14,116 nt of DNA, from the NCBI GenBank assembly GCA_964356705.1, contig CAYHIN010000016.1, forward strand, positions 1 to 14,116, written 5' to 3'. Both the position numbers and the translations under genes were made by a program. Positions within the stretch are counted from its first letter, which is position 1. Each line of letters begins with the position of its first letter. A model generated the notes under the pieces. The model had not been told where the DNA came from, ran no database searches, and saw nothing but the letters and a program-made list of their open reading frames with translations. This document shows, piece after piece, positions 1-7,026 of the stretch. Source of the DNA: CAYHIN01 sp964356705 (lineage in GTDB: Bacteria; Patescibacteriota; Microgenomatia; CAZETR01; Amesbacteraceae).

Positions 1-157
<157 letters not shown>

Positions 158-226
158 CTATACAAGTCTCCTGCAATAAATTTCTCTCTACTTTCGAAAG
201 GGTGACAAGCTCTTTTTGAAAGTACG

Positions 227-350
227 TATTTCCGGCTATTTGAGCGATGTGGAACTACCTCTTCCCATTCCGAACAGAGCCGTCAAACGCATTAGCGCAG
301 ACAATAGCTGATCCACGCGGATCCGTGAAGATATGTCATGGCCGGGATTA
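227..350 (+). rRNA. rrf: 5S ribosomal RNA
   Basis: This has the 5S rRNA pattern: a terminal helix formed by CCGGC (232-236) and GCCGG (341-345), with the conserved loop text CCCATTCCGAACAGAG inside. The terminal helix is extended outward: GAAAGTACGTA at 218-228 pairs with TACGTGCTTTC at 349-359, giving a long stem around the mature RNA that probably serves precursor processing. Mature ends are uncertain by a few bases. The 23S-5S spacer also contains a perfect 10-bp palindrome, CTTTCGAAAG, at 191-200. Confidence 0.9.
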
Positions 351-380
351 CGTGCTTTCAAAAATGATACACTTGAATAA

Positions 381-1004
381 GTGGTAAATAAGAAAAAGAA
401 TTGGAATAATTGGGTAGTAGGGACGTTGTTTTCTGTATTGGTTATTACAAATGGGTGGTGGGTGTGGAAAGACTGGGATCAAATGCGGGTGGTGAGAGTA
501 ATAGATGGAGACACTTTTGTTTTAAAAACTGGAGATAAAGTGAGACTTCTGGGATTGGATGCGCCGGAATTAAACACTTGTTACTCCACTGAAGCAAAGG
601 TGGCGTTAGAAAGTCTGCTGCTAAATAAAATTGTTAAAATAGATCGGGATAATCGGGATGGATATGGGAGAAAATTGGGAATAGTTTATGTAGGAAATAA
701 AAATATTAATTTAGAAATGGTTAAAAGTGGATGGGTGCAGGCTGAAAGTACTGAGTTTAAAGAAATCGGGGCAGAACTAGAAAAAGAAAAAGTTGGCATA
801 TTTGCTGGAGTGTGTGTGAGAGATAACATGTGTGCAATACTGGGGAATATTGATCAAAATACTGGAAAAAAATATTACCATTTGCCCGACTGTTACAGCT
901 ACTCTCGAGTGAAAATAACACCTGAACGAGGAGAGAAGAAGTTTTGTAGTGAGATGGAAGCAAAAGCAGCTGGATTTACACTTGCACCAGATTGTGTGAG
1001 ATAA
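381..1004 (+). CDS. Membrane-anchored/exported thermonuclease (SNase family) with C-terminal Cys/His domain
   Basis: This is a staphylococcal nuclease-like endonuclease that should cut DNA or RNA using calcium, outside the membrane. A hydrophobic segment at residues ~11-29 acts as signal anchor. The SNase fold spans ~35-145 with the catalytic set conserved: D42 in VIDGDT, R55, D60 and E63 in RLLGLDAPE, and R97 in DGYGR. The C-terminal ~55 residues carry H167, C171, C189 and C205 and the motif GEKKFCSEMEAKAAG, an arrangement I know from the tails of other SNase proteins, perhaps metal-binding or disulfide-bonded. The protein has six cysteines, fitting an oxidised location. The GTG start is chosen because it precedes the hydrophobic segment; a weak -10-like TACACT lies 7 nt before it. 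A likely role is scavenging of extracellular nucleic acid (inference). Confidence 0.85.
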   Translation: MVNKKKNWNNWVVGTLFSVLVITNGWWVWKDWDQMRVVRVIDGDTFVLKTGDKVRLLGLDAPELNTCYSTEAKVALESLLLNKIVKIDRDNRDGYGRKLGIVYVGNKNINLEMVKSGWVQAESTEFKEIGAELEKEKVGIFAGVCVRDNMCAILGNIDQNTGKKYYHLPDCYSYSRVKITPERGEKKFCSEMEAKAAGFTLAPDCVR

Positions 1005-1021
1005 GAGTTATCTGCTATAAC
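992..1021 (+). promoter_or_regulatory. Candidate extended -10 promoter for pyrG (leaderless)
   Basis: TGCTATAAC at 1013-1021 is an extended -10 element lying only 6 nt before the pyrG ATG at 1028. A weak -35 match, TTGTGT, sits at 992-997 with an 18-nt spacer. Transcription would begin at or next to the start codon. No Shine-Dalgarno sequence is seen before this ATG. Confidence 0.5.
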
Positions 1022-1027
1022 TTGTAA

Positions 1028-2668
1028 ATGCCGAAGGGCAATGAGAAGACGAAATACGTGTTTGTATCGGGAGGGGTGATTTCTGGCCTGGGAAAGGGGA
1101 TAACGGCAGCTTCGATCGGACTACTTCTGAAATCCAGGGGGATAAAAACAACCAATGTAAAAATAGATATGTATCTGAATGTAGATGCAGGAACGATACG
1201 ACCACAAGAGCATGGAGAAGTATTTGTAACTGATGATGGGATAGAAACGGACCAAGATATCGGGCACTATGAAAGGTTTTTGGGAGAGTCGCTGCGACGC
1301 GAAAATTATATGACCACGGGACAAGTGTATAAAACAGTGATCGATAGGGAGCGGGCGTTTGGATACGACGGAGAGGATGTGGAGGCGATACCGCATGTAA
1401 CGGACGAGATAATAGGACGAATACAAAATGCCGGAAAAGTGAACAACGCCCAAGTAGTAATCGTGGAGCTGGGAGGAACAGTGGGAGAGTATCAAAACGG
1501 ACTTTTTTTTGAAGCAAATAGAATCATGAAACTGAAGAATCCAACTGATGTGGCCCATATCCATGTGTCATATCTGCCGGTCATAAAAAGTGTGGGTGAA
1601 CTTAAAAGTAAGCCGACGCAACAATCTGTCCATGTACTAAACTCGATGGGGATCCAACCGGATTTTTTGGTGACTAGAAGTGAAAAGCCGATAGACGAAA
1701 GGAGAAGGGAGAGACTTGCTCTGTTCTGTAACATGCGCGATGAAGATATTATCAGCAATCCTGATCTGGAGAATATCTATGAAGTGCCACTGTATATGGA
1801 GCAACAAAAGTTTGCAGACAAACTGCTAAAACGATTTGGCATGATATCCAAAAAACCTGATCTAAGAAACTGGAGGAAGTTTGTAAAAGGACTTGCAGGA
1901 GGAAAAAAGGAAGTAAAAATCGCAATGGTGGGGAAGTATTTTACTACCGGAAATTTTGTACTGACTGACTCGTATATATGTGTAATCGAGGCCATGAAGC
2001 ATGCGGCGGCAAAACTAAATGTGAAGCTGAACATGACTTGGATAGATGCGACGTCTGAAACTAATATGGCGACTGCTCTGAAAGGATTTCAGGGAGTGGT
2101 GATCCCACAGGGATGGGGAAGTCGGGGAGTGGAAGGAAAAATCTCAGCGATCAAATATGCCAGGGAGAAAAAGATACCATACCTAGGACTATGCTTTGGG
2201 ATGCAGATGGCAGTCATTGAGTATGCGAGAAACGTGTGCAAACTGACAGGAACCAACTCGTTTGAAGTGGATCCGAAGACCAAGTATCCGGTGATAAATA
2301 TCATGCCGGAGCAAATAGAGTATCTGGCTGCTCACCAATATGGGGGAACAATAAGACTCGGAGCATGGGATTGCGTGATCAAAAAAGGAACGAGACTAGA
2401 AGAATGTTATAAAACTCAACAGGTATCAGAGAGACACAGACATAGATATGAAGTAAATAATGACTTCCGAGAACTACTGGAGAAGAAGGGTTTGGTGATA
2501 TCCGGGACGAGTCCAGACGGAAAACTAGTGGAAGCAATCGAGCTACCTAAGAAAGTGCATCCATTTTTTGTGGGGACACAATTTCACCCTGAATATAAGT
2601 CGAGACCGTTGTCTCCACATCCGCTATTTGTAAAATTCATACAAGAAGCGGTACAATTTGCGGCGTGA
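1028..2668 (+). CDS. pyrG: CTP synthase
   Basis: The enzyme makes CTP from UTP, ATP and glutamine, the last step of pyrimidine nucleotide synthesis, in the cytoplasm. The 546-residue length matches E. coli PyrG (545). The N-terminal amidoligase domain begins with KYVFVSGGVISGLGKG and keeps the Mg-binding positions in VTDDG (D70) and VELGGTVGE (E147). The C-terminal class I glutamine amidotransferase domain has its triad: C389 in LGLCFGMQ, and H520 and E522 in QFHPEY. One oddity is IPQGWGSRG at 359-367, where the family normally has PGGFG: glutamine replaces the first glycine of the oxyanion-hole loop. The stop overlaps the next start as GTGA, so the two genes are very likely co-transcribed and translationally coupled. 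Confidence 0.98.
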   Translation: MPKGNEKTKYVFVSGGVISGLGKGITAASIGLLLKSRGIKTTNVKIDMYLNVDAGTIRPQEHGEVFVTDDGIETDQDIGHYERFLGESLRRENYMTTGQVYKTVIDRERAFGYDGEDVEAIPHVTDEIIGRIQNAGKVNNAQVVIVELGGTVGEYQNGLFFEANRIMKLKNPTDVAHIHVSYLPVIKSVGELKSKPTQQSVHVLNSMGIQPDFLVTRSEKPIDERRRERLALFCNMRDEDIISNPDLENIYEVPLYMEQQKFADKLLKRFGMISKKPDLRNWRKFVKGLAGGKKEVKIAMVGKYFTTGNFVLTDSYICVIEAMKHAAAKLNVKLNMTWIDATSETNMATALKGFQGVVIPQGWGSRGVEGKISAIKYAREKKIPYLGLCFGMQMAVIEYARNVCKLTGTNSFEVDPKTKYPVINIMPEQIEYLAAHQYGGTIRLGAWDCVIKKGTRLEECYKTQQVSERHRHRYEVNNDFRELLEKKGLVISGTSPDGKLVEAIELPKKVHPFFVGTQFHPEYKSRPLSPHPLFVKFIQEAVQFAA

Positions 2669-4164
2669 ACAAATGGATTGTGATTGGGATTATTTTGGCG
2701 GCTATCGGACTGGCTGACTCTTCGTACCTGACTTGGGAACACTATCAGGAGGTGACACCACCTTGTACCACAGGATTTTCGTTTGTGGATTGTGGAGCAG
2801 TGCTACGAAGTAAGTATGCAGAAGTCGCAGGAGTACCTCTGGCGGGGCTTGGGATGATTCACTATGGAATTTTGACCATTGTGCTGCTGATTGCTATGAA
2901 ATATAAACCAGCAAGATACCTGGCAGTACTGATGAGTGTGGCAGGTCTGGCAGCTTCAGCTTATTTTGTATATTTGCAATTGTTTGTGATCAAGGCAATC
3001 TGTCTGTACTGCATGATCTCGGCGGTAGATAGCGCAATATTGTTTGTGACAGTAACTGCTATTTTTGCGACTGAAAGAAAGAAACAGACTATCTGGATGA
3101 CAAAAAACTTTTATAAATATAATGCTAAGCCAATATTTTTTGCACTAGATCCCGAGTCTGTACATGTGGGTATAGTAAAAAGTGGAGAACTTATGGGGAA
3201 GATCCCGGGATTCTCATCTATCGGTAAATACTTGATGGGGTACAGTGGAACAGATCTTGGTCAGACGATAATGGGAATAAAGTTTGGTTTGCCGGTGGGA
3301 CTGGCTGCGGGATTTGATTATGAAGGGAGACTAACAGGAGTTTTGTCACCATTGGGTTTTGGATTTCAAAGCGTGGGGACGATTACACTCGATCCTTGGG
3401 CTGGGAATCCCAGACCAAGACTGGGGAGACTGCCAAAATCCAAGTCACTGATGGTGAACAAGGGATTTAAAAACCCTGGAAGTGAGGAAATAATAAACAG
3501 GTTGAAAAAAAGTAAATTTGAGATCCCGGTAGGAATATCTGTGGGAGATGCAGAAGGGGAGGAGAGAAATATAGTAAAGACGTTTGAAAAGTTTGAGAAA
3601 GCAGACGTGGGTAATTCTTATTATGAACTAAACATAAGCTGTCCTAATCTGTTGAAAGCGAAAGAGCTAAAGTTGGATAAGCTGTTTTTTGAAGTAGATA
3701 AATTAAAGTTAAGTAAACCAATATGGGTAAAGATGCCGATAAATAAAACCAATAAGGAGACACTGCAAATCCTGACGCTGATTGCTAAATATAAAAGCTA
3801 CAAGGCTGTAATATTTGGCAACCTGCAAAAAGATAGAACTGATAGGAGTCTGAATAAGGAAGAAGCAGCAAAGTTTTCAGTGGGAAACTTTTCGGGGAAA
3901 CCCACATTTGAAAGATCCAATCAATTAATTGAACTGGCTTATAAAAAATATGGCAAGAGATTTGTGATTGTGGGATGTGGAGGAGTGTTTAATGCCTCGG
4001 ATGCTTATGAAAAAATTAAGCGAGGAGCGAGTATAGTACAGATGATTACTGGCATGATATTTGAGGGACCACAGGTGGTGTCTGACATAAACTTTGGATT
4101 GAGCTCGCTGCTAAAAAAAGATGGATATAAACATATTTCGGAAGCTGTAGGAGTGGATGTATGA
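2665..4164 (+). CDS. Fusion of VKOR-like membrane oxidoreductase and dihydroorotate dehydrogenase
   Basis: One 499-residue frame joins two enzymes. Residues ~1-135 resemble bacterial vitamin K epoxide reductase: about four membrane helices (3-22, 55-79, 84-108, 112-135), a loop pair C34/C43, the motif VPLAGLG, and C113-L-Y-C116. VKOR oxidises thiol partners outside the membrane and passes electrons to quinone. Residues ~145-499 are a dihydroorotate dehydrogenase (orotate synthesis, FMN-dependent), closest in layout to membrane-bound class 2: KPIFFALDPESVH, GLAAGFD, the FMN-site regions, and the C-terminal GCGGVFNASDAYEKIKRGAS with VQMITG. The active-site motif is NISCPN with C326, whereas class 2 enzymes normally have Ser there. 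A possible internal start is ATG 3097 (M145), without a strong ribosome site. The GTG start overlaps pyrG by 4 nt, and the stop overlaps the next gene as ATGA. The gene symbol is left blank because of the fusion; the DHODH part would be pyrD. Confidence 0.88.
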   Translation: MNKWIVIGIILAAIGLADSSYLTWEHYQEVTPPCTTGFSFVDCGAVLRSKYAEVAGVPLAGLGMIHYGILTIVLLIAMKYKPARYLAVLMSVAGLAASAYFVYLQLFVIKAICLYCMISAVDSAILFVTVTAIFATERKKQTIWMTKNFYKYNAKPIFFALDPESVHVGIVKSGELMGKIPGFSSIGKYLMGYSGTDLGQTIMGIKFGLPVGLAAGFDYEGRLTGVLSPLGFGFQSVGTITLDPWAGNPRPRLGRLPKSKSLMVNKGFKNPGSEEIINRLKKSKFEIPVGISVGDAEGEERNIVKTFEKFEKADVGNSYYELNISCPNLLKAKELKLDKLFFEVDKLKLSKPIWVKMPINKTNKETLQILTLIAKYKSYKAVIFGNLQKDRTDRSLNKEEAAKFSVGNFSGKPTFERSNQLIELAYKKYGKRFVIVGCGGVFNASDAYEKIKRGASIVQMITGMIFEGPQVVSDINFGLSSLLKKDGYKHISEAVGVDV

Positions 4165-4460
4165 GTGTGTTTGATGAAATATACGAAGTGGTAAAAAAGA
4201 TCCCAAGAGGGAGGGTTATGACGTATGGACAAGTGGCAGCGGCAGTCGGAATGAAAGATGTGAGAAAAGTGGGCTGGGCACTGCACTCCAATAAAACCCC
4301 GGAGACGATCCCGTGCCACAGAGTAGTATTTAAAGATGGGTCGCTCGCTCCCGGATACGCATTTGGAGGACTAGAAGCGCAGAAGAAAAAGCTCGTTGAG
4401 GAGAGGGTGATTTTTGTGGGTGAAAAAGTAAATTTGGATAAGTGTGGAATGTCAACTTGA
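4161..4460 (+). CDS. Short O6-alkylguanine-DNA alkyltransferase (MGMT/Ogt DNA-binding domain)
   Basis: This 99-residue protein is the C-terminal domain of the MGMT/Ogt/Ada-C family, which removes alkyl groups from O6-alkylguanine by a one-time transfer to cysteine. It has the helix-turn-helix region (GRVMTYGQVAAAVGM), the arginine-finger region near R35, and the active-site motif IPCHRVV with C52. C52 separates it from alkyltransferase-like proteins, which have Trp at that place. The usual N-terminal domain is absent, so it has the size of ATL proteins with the cysteine of a real transferase. Its ATG overlaps the stop of the VKOR-DHODH gene (ATGA), placing it at the end of the pyrG operon. 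Function as an alkyltransferase is likely but not proven by sequence. Confidence 0.87.
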   Translation: MSVFDEIYEVVKKIPRGRVMTYGQVAAAVGMKDVRKVGWALHSNKTPETIPCHRVVFKDGSLAPGYAFGGLEAQKKKLVEERVIFVGEKVNLDKCGMST

Positions 4461-4467
4461 GGTCAAG
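4456..4467. repeat. Stop-to-stop inverted repeat between convergent genes
   Basis: CTTGA-GG-TCAAG is a 5-bp inverted repeat with a 2-nt centre. The left arm ends in the TGA stop of the alkyltransferase gene, and the right arm begins with the complement of the TGA stop of the winged-helix gene. It is too short and lacks the T-tract needed for a confident terminator call. Confidence 0.5.
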
Positions 4468-5467
4468 AGATGAGGAGATAGCCTTCGCCGCGTTTGGTCT
4501 GGATGTAAGAACCTGAGATGCCAGTTTGCTCGAGGTGATCCCTGAGTCTCTGCATAGCTTTGGCGATGGCTGATAGTGAATAAGCATCCTCGTTGTTTCT
4601 GAAAAGAATATCGCCGATCTCGTCCATAGTGGCAAAATTTGGAGACTTGGCGATGAGAAGATCGAGAAGCTCGCGCTCACGAGACGAAAAAGAGGAGGTC
4701 GGAATCTGGCGAATAGCGTCGATGCCGACTGCGGGAGCGCCGACGCTGTGGAGGAATTTGTCGGATCTCTGCATGAGACTTGCCGACTGTTTGGTACGAG
4801 TGGACTTGATAGTCAAAGTCTTGGTCCAATCAGGATCGATCTTTTTTATGATCTCGGCCAATGGCGAAAAAGTCAGTAACCAGTCTACGATGATCTCGGA
4901 CTCTTGCCACAATCCGCCCAACTGATCGTAAACGTCTTGGCGGGTAAGAGAGGTGAGGATGGCTTCTACTATAGAACCGATATTTTGGTCAGCGCGTAAC
5001 CAGAGGATGATCGAGTCGCCTGGTTTTTTGTGACGATTGAACGAACAACCGGTGCCAAAAGCGGTGGGCCAGATCTCGATCTTTGAAATAGAATCCTTTT
5101 TGCCAGGTATAACCTGGTAAATAGTCTTGATGATAGTATCTTGGTTTTTGTCCCAGATCTTTTGGAGCTTTGAGAAATCAGGTTGGGGTAAATTGGCTTT
5201 TTTGATCAGATCCTCGGTCTCGTCTACTAAATCTTTGGGAGCAATGATGGGAAGAGTGGAGAGGTCGATCCGGGAAGCCCGCTGCCAGAACCTGGGGATA
5301 CTCAGATATGGAAGAGTGGGGATGGAGACGATATTGTCTTCAGCGATGGCTGGATATGGGAGAACGATGAAACCATTGATCTTGAAAAACCCAGTCGCTA
5401 TCTGATGAGCGCAGTGGATGAGGCGCTCGGCCTCGTGTCTGGTGGAATAGTTCCAAACTGTTTGCAT
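4463..5467 (-). CDS. Winged-helix (OmpR/PhoB-type DNA-binding) protein with unrecognised N-terminal region
   Basis: The last ~77 of 334 residues (258-334) form a winged-helix domain of the OmpR/PhoB effector type: start FSSRERELLDLL, recognition-helix region AIAKAMQRLRDHLE, and the closing wing IQTKRGEGYLLIS. There is no receiver domain in front. Instead, residues 1-255 hold a mixed alpha/beta region that I cannot assign, with conserved-looking stretches EIWPTAFGTGCSFN (131-144) and GGLWQESEIIVDWLL (184-198). No membrane segment or metal-binding HExxH motif is seen. It is probably a cytoplasmic DNA-binding regulator with an unusual sensing or partner domain; the target is unknown. The start is the ATG just after a good TATAAT, suggesting leaderless expression. 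The gene runs against its neighbours and ends 2 bp from the alkyltransferase stop. Confidence 0.8.
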   Translation of the reverse strand: MQTVWNYSTRHEAERLIHCAHQIATGFFKINGFIVLPYPAIAEDNIVSIPTLPYLSIPRFWQRASRIDLSTLPIIAPKDLVDETEDLIKKANLPQPDFSKLQKIWDKNQDTIIKTIYQVIPGKKDSISKIEIWPTAFGTGCSFNRHKKPGDSIILWLRADQNIGSIVEAILTSLTRQDVYDQLGGLWQESEIIVDWLLTFSPLAEIIKKIDPDWTKTLTIKSTRTKQSASLMQRSDKFLHSVGAPAVGIDAIRQIPTSSFSSRERELLDLLIAKSPNFATMDEIGDILFRNNEDAYSLSAIAKAMQRLRDHLEQTGISGSYIQTKRGEGYLLIS

Positions 5468-5472
5468 AAGTA

Positions 5473-5502
5473 ATTATACTACAGGACGTATTGGTGTGTC
5501 AT
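5473..5502 (-). promoter_or_regulatory. Promoter of the winged-helix gene (leaderless)
   Basis: Read on the minus strand, ATGACA (5502-5497, 5/6 match to the -35 consensus) is followed after 18 nt by a perfect TATAAT (5478-5473). The start codon begins at 5467, only 5 nt past the -10 box, so the transcript would start at or about the ATG. Confidence 0.65.
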
Positions 5503-5544
5503 CTGTGGTCAAGATGGGGATTTTTTTAATGATTAAATGATTTG

Positions 5545-5859
5545 ATGGTAGAGGATATTCGAGAAGTCTTAAAAAGTCAGCTTCCAGAGGGCTGTAGAGG
5601 AGAATTTGAGACGGCTGAGGCTTGGAATGATGGAAATCCAGATACAGCCGGGGCGTACAGTTGTCAATTTAGTTGTGAAGGATGTTATAAATTTTTGGGA
5701 ATGGTTCAAAACGAAACAGAAGCTCCAGGGTGGTTATTGAAGTGGTTTTTTCCTAATCGAGAAAGTATTGTGCCTCCTATTGAGATGTGTTGGGAAGTCA
5801 AACATAATCGGAACAAGCAACAAGCTAAAGCTGTACATGGAGTTTTTGAGGCTGTATAA
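5545..5859 (+). CDS. Small hypothetical protein with clustered cysteines
   Basis: This encodes 104 residues from the ATG at 5545; a TTG one codon earlier is the only near alternative. I do not recognise the family. It has five cysteines (17, 40, 44, 47, 82), three of them in SCQFSCEGCYKF, which could bind a metal or form disulfides. There is no signal peptide or membrane segment, and the middle contains an aromatic-rich stretch, GWLLKWFFP. No ribosome binding site is seen; a poor -10-like TTAAAT (5533-5538) lies 6 nt before the ATG. It is divergent from the winged-helix gene across a short shared upstream region, and its stop overlaps the -10 box of the S1-like gene. Composition resembles the window's other genes, so it is probably real. 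Confidence 0.6.
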   Translation: MVEDIREVLKSQLPEGCRGEFETAEAWNDGNPDTAGAYSCQFSCEGCYKFLGMVQNETEAPGWLLKWFFPNRESIVPPIEMCWEVKHNRNKQQAKAVHGVFEAV

Positions 5860-5860
5860 T
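5832..5860 (+). promoter_or_regulatory. Promoter of the S1-like gene
   Basis: TGTACA (5832-5837) and a perfect TATAAT (5855-5860) are separated by 17 nt. The -10 box overlaps the stop codon of the preceding small gene. A start near 5867 would give a ~29-nt leader containing AAGGCGG, a fair Shine-Dalgarno sequence ~10 nt before the TTG start. This differs from the leaderless promoters elsewhere in the window. Confidence 0.55.
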
Positions 5861-5895
5861 GAGGACAATCTTAATAAGAAAGGCGGAAATGACAA

Positions 5896-7023
5896 TTGGC
5901 TACTACAAAAAAGACTCCAAGTAAGAAGACTGAGATAAAGGCATCTGTTCCCACGACAATGGAGGAGCTTTTGGCTGCTAATGGCACCAAGCTACATGGA
6001 TTTAAACGAGGTGAAACAGTTACCGGAAAAGTAAAAGAAGTCACCGGTAGAACTGTATATATAGATCTGGGAGCGAAGACCGATGCCATAGTCTCACAAA
6101 AAGAATATGACTTGGCTCGGGACTATTTCCGCGCTCTCAAAGTCGGGGATGAAGTAACAGGACTAGTGTTGATGTCAGAAAATGAGTCTGGGCAAGTGAT
6201 ATTGTCTTTGCGCAGAGCCGCCACGGATAGTAAATGGAAAGCTTTTGAACAGGCTATGAATGATGACTCGGAGATGGTGGCGAAAGTAAAAGAAGCGACT
6301 CGGGGAGGACTACTGGTTGAAGTAGACGGAGTATTTGGATTTATTCCTTCTTCCCAATTTGGATCTGATCTAGATACCAAGTCTCCTACGATCGTCGGAA
6401 AGATACTCAAGGTCAAAGTGATAGAAGTGGATCGTAATCAAAATAAACTGGTGTTGTCTGAAAAAGCGGTATCTGATGCTGAAGACATCTCCAAGAGAAA
6501 AGAAGCCCTATCCGCGGTCAAAATAGGATCTGATTACCCAGGAGTAGTCGTGGGTATGGTGCCGTTTGGAGTATTTGTGGAAATAGAGACTAAAGAAGCT
6601 GAAGGCAAACTAGAGGGACTCGTCCATATCTCGGAAATATCTTGGGAGAAGATCGAGGATGTAGCTAAGATCCTAAAAGAAGGCAGTAAGGTAAAAGTCC
6701 AGGTCATAGGCATTGATGAAGAGAATGGCAAACTAGCCTTGTCTATCAAGCGGCTGTCGTCTGACCCATGGTCCGTCGTGGCTGCTAAATATATCGTGGA
6801 TAGTAAGCACAAGGGAGTGGTGGCCAAGATCGTGCCTTATGGAGTACTCGTCAAGCTGGAAAAAGGTATTGAAGGCTTGATCCACGCTTCTAAAATGCCA
6901 GCCAACATGGCCTTTAAAGAAGGCGATGAAGTAGATGTGTTTGTGGAATCAGTTGACTTGGACAAGAGACGTCTGTCTCTGGGAGTTGTGGAAACAAGTA
7001 CCCGCGAAATGATATATAAGTAG
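5896..7023 (+). CDS. rpsA: Ribosomal protein S1-like, four S1 RNA-binding domains
   Basis: Four consecutive S1 (OB-fold) domains are visible in 375 residues: ~38-107 (GETVTGKVKEVTGRTVYIDLG), ~126-190, ~209-287 (PGVVVGMVPFGVFVEI, GLVHISEISW) and ~302-364 (KGVVAKIVPYGVLVKL, GLIHASKM). S1 binds single-stranded mRNA and helps place it on the 30S subunit. E. coli S1 has six domains; four is common in other bacteria. Domains 3 and 4 best match the S1 consensus; domain 2 is more divergent. The N-terminal ~20 residues are Lys/Thr/Ser-rich. The TTG start is supported by AAGGCGG upstream; the nearby ATG at 5889 is out of frame. radA begins 3 nt after the stop. In an organism with many apparently leaderless mRNAs the role of S1 is of special interest. 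Confidence 0.9.
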   Translation: MATTKKTPSKKTEIKASVPTTMEELLAANGTKLHGFKRGETVTGKVKEVTGRTVYIDLGAKTDAIVSQKEYDLARDYFRALKVGDEVTGLVLMSENESGQVILSLRRAATDSKWKAFEQAMNDDSEMVAKVKEATRGGLLVEVDGVFGFIPSSQFGSDLDTKSPTIVGKILKVKVIEVDRNQNKLVLSEKAVSDAEDISKRKEALSAVKIGSDYPGVVVGMVPFGVFVEIETKEAEGKLEGLVHISEISWEKIEDVAKILKEGSKVKVQVIGIDEENGKLALSIKRLSSDPWSVVAAKYIVDSKHKGVVAKIVPYGVLVKLEKGIEGLIHASKMPANMAFKEGDEVDVFVESVDLDKRRLSLGVVETSTREMIYK

Positions 7024-7026
7024 TGG

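Noticed and set aside
5514..5528. Intrinsic terminator at GGGGATTTTTTT
   Set aside because: There is a T-tract but no stable hairpin before it, and it lies upstream of a plus-strand gene in a divergent promoter region.
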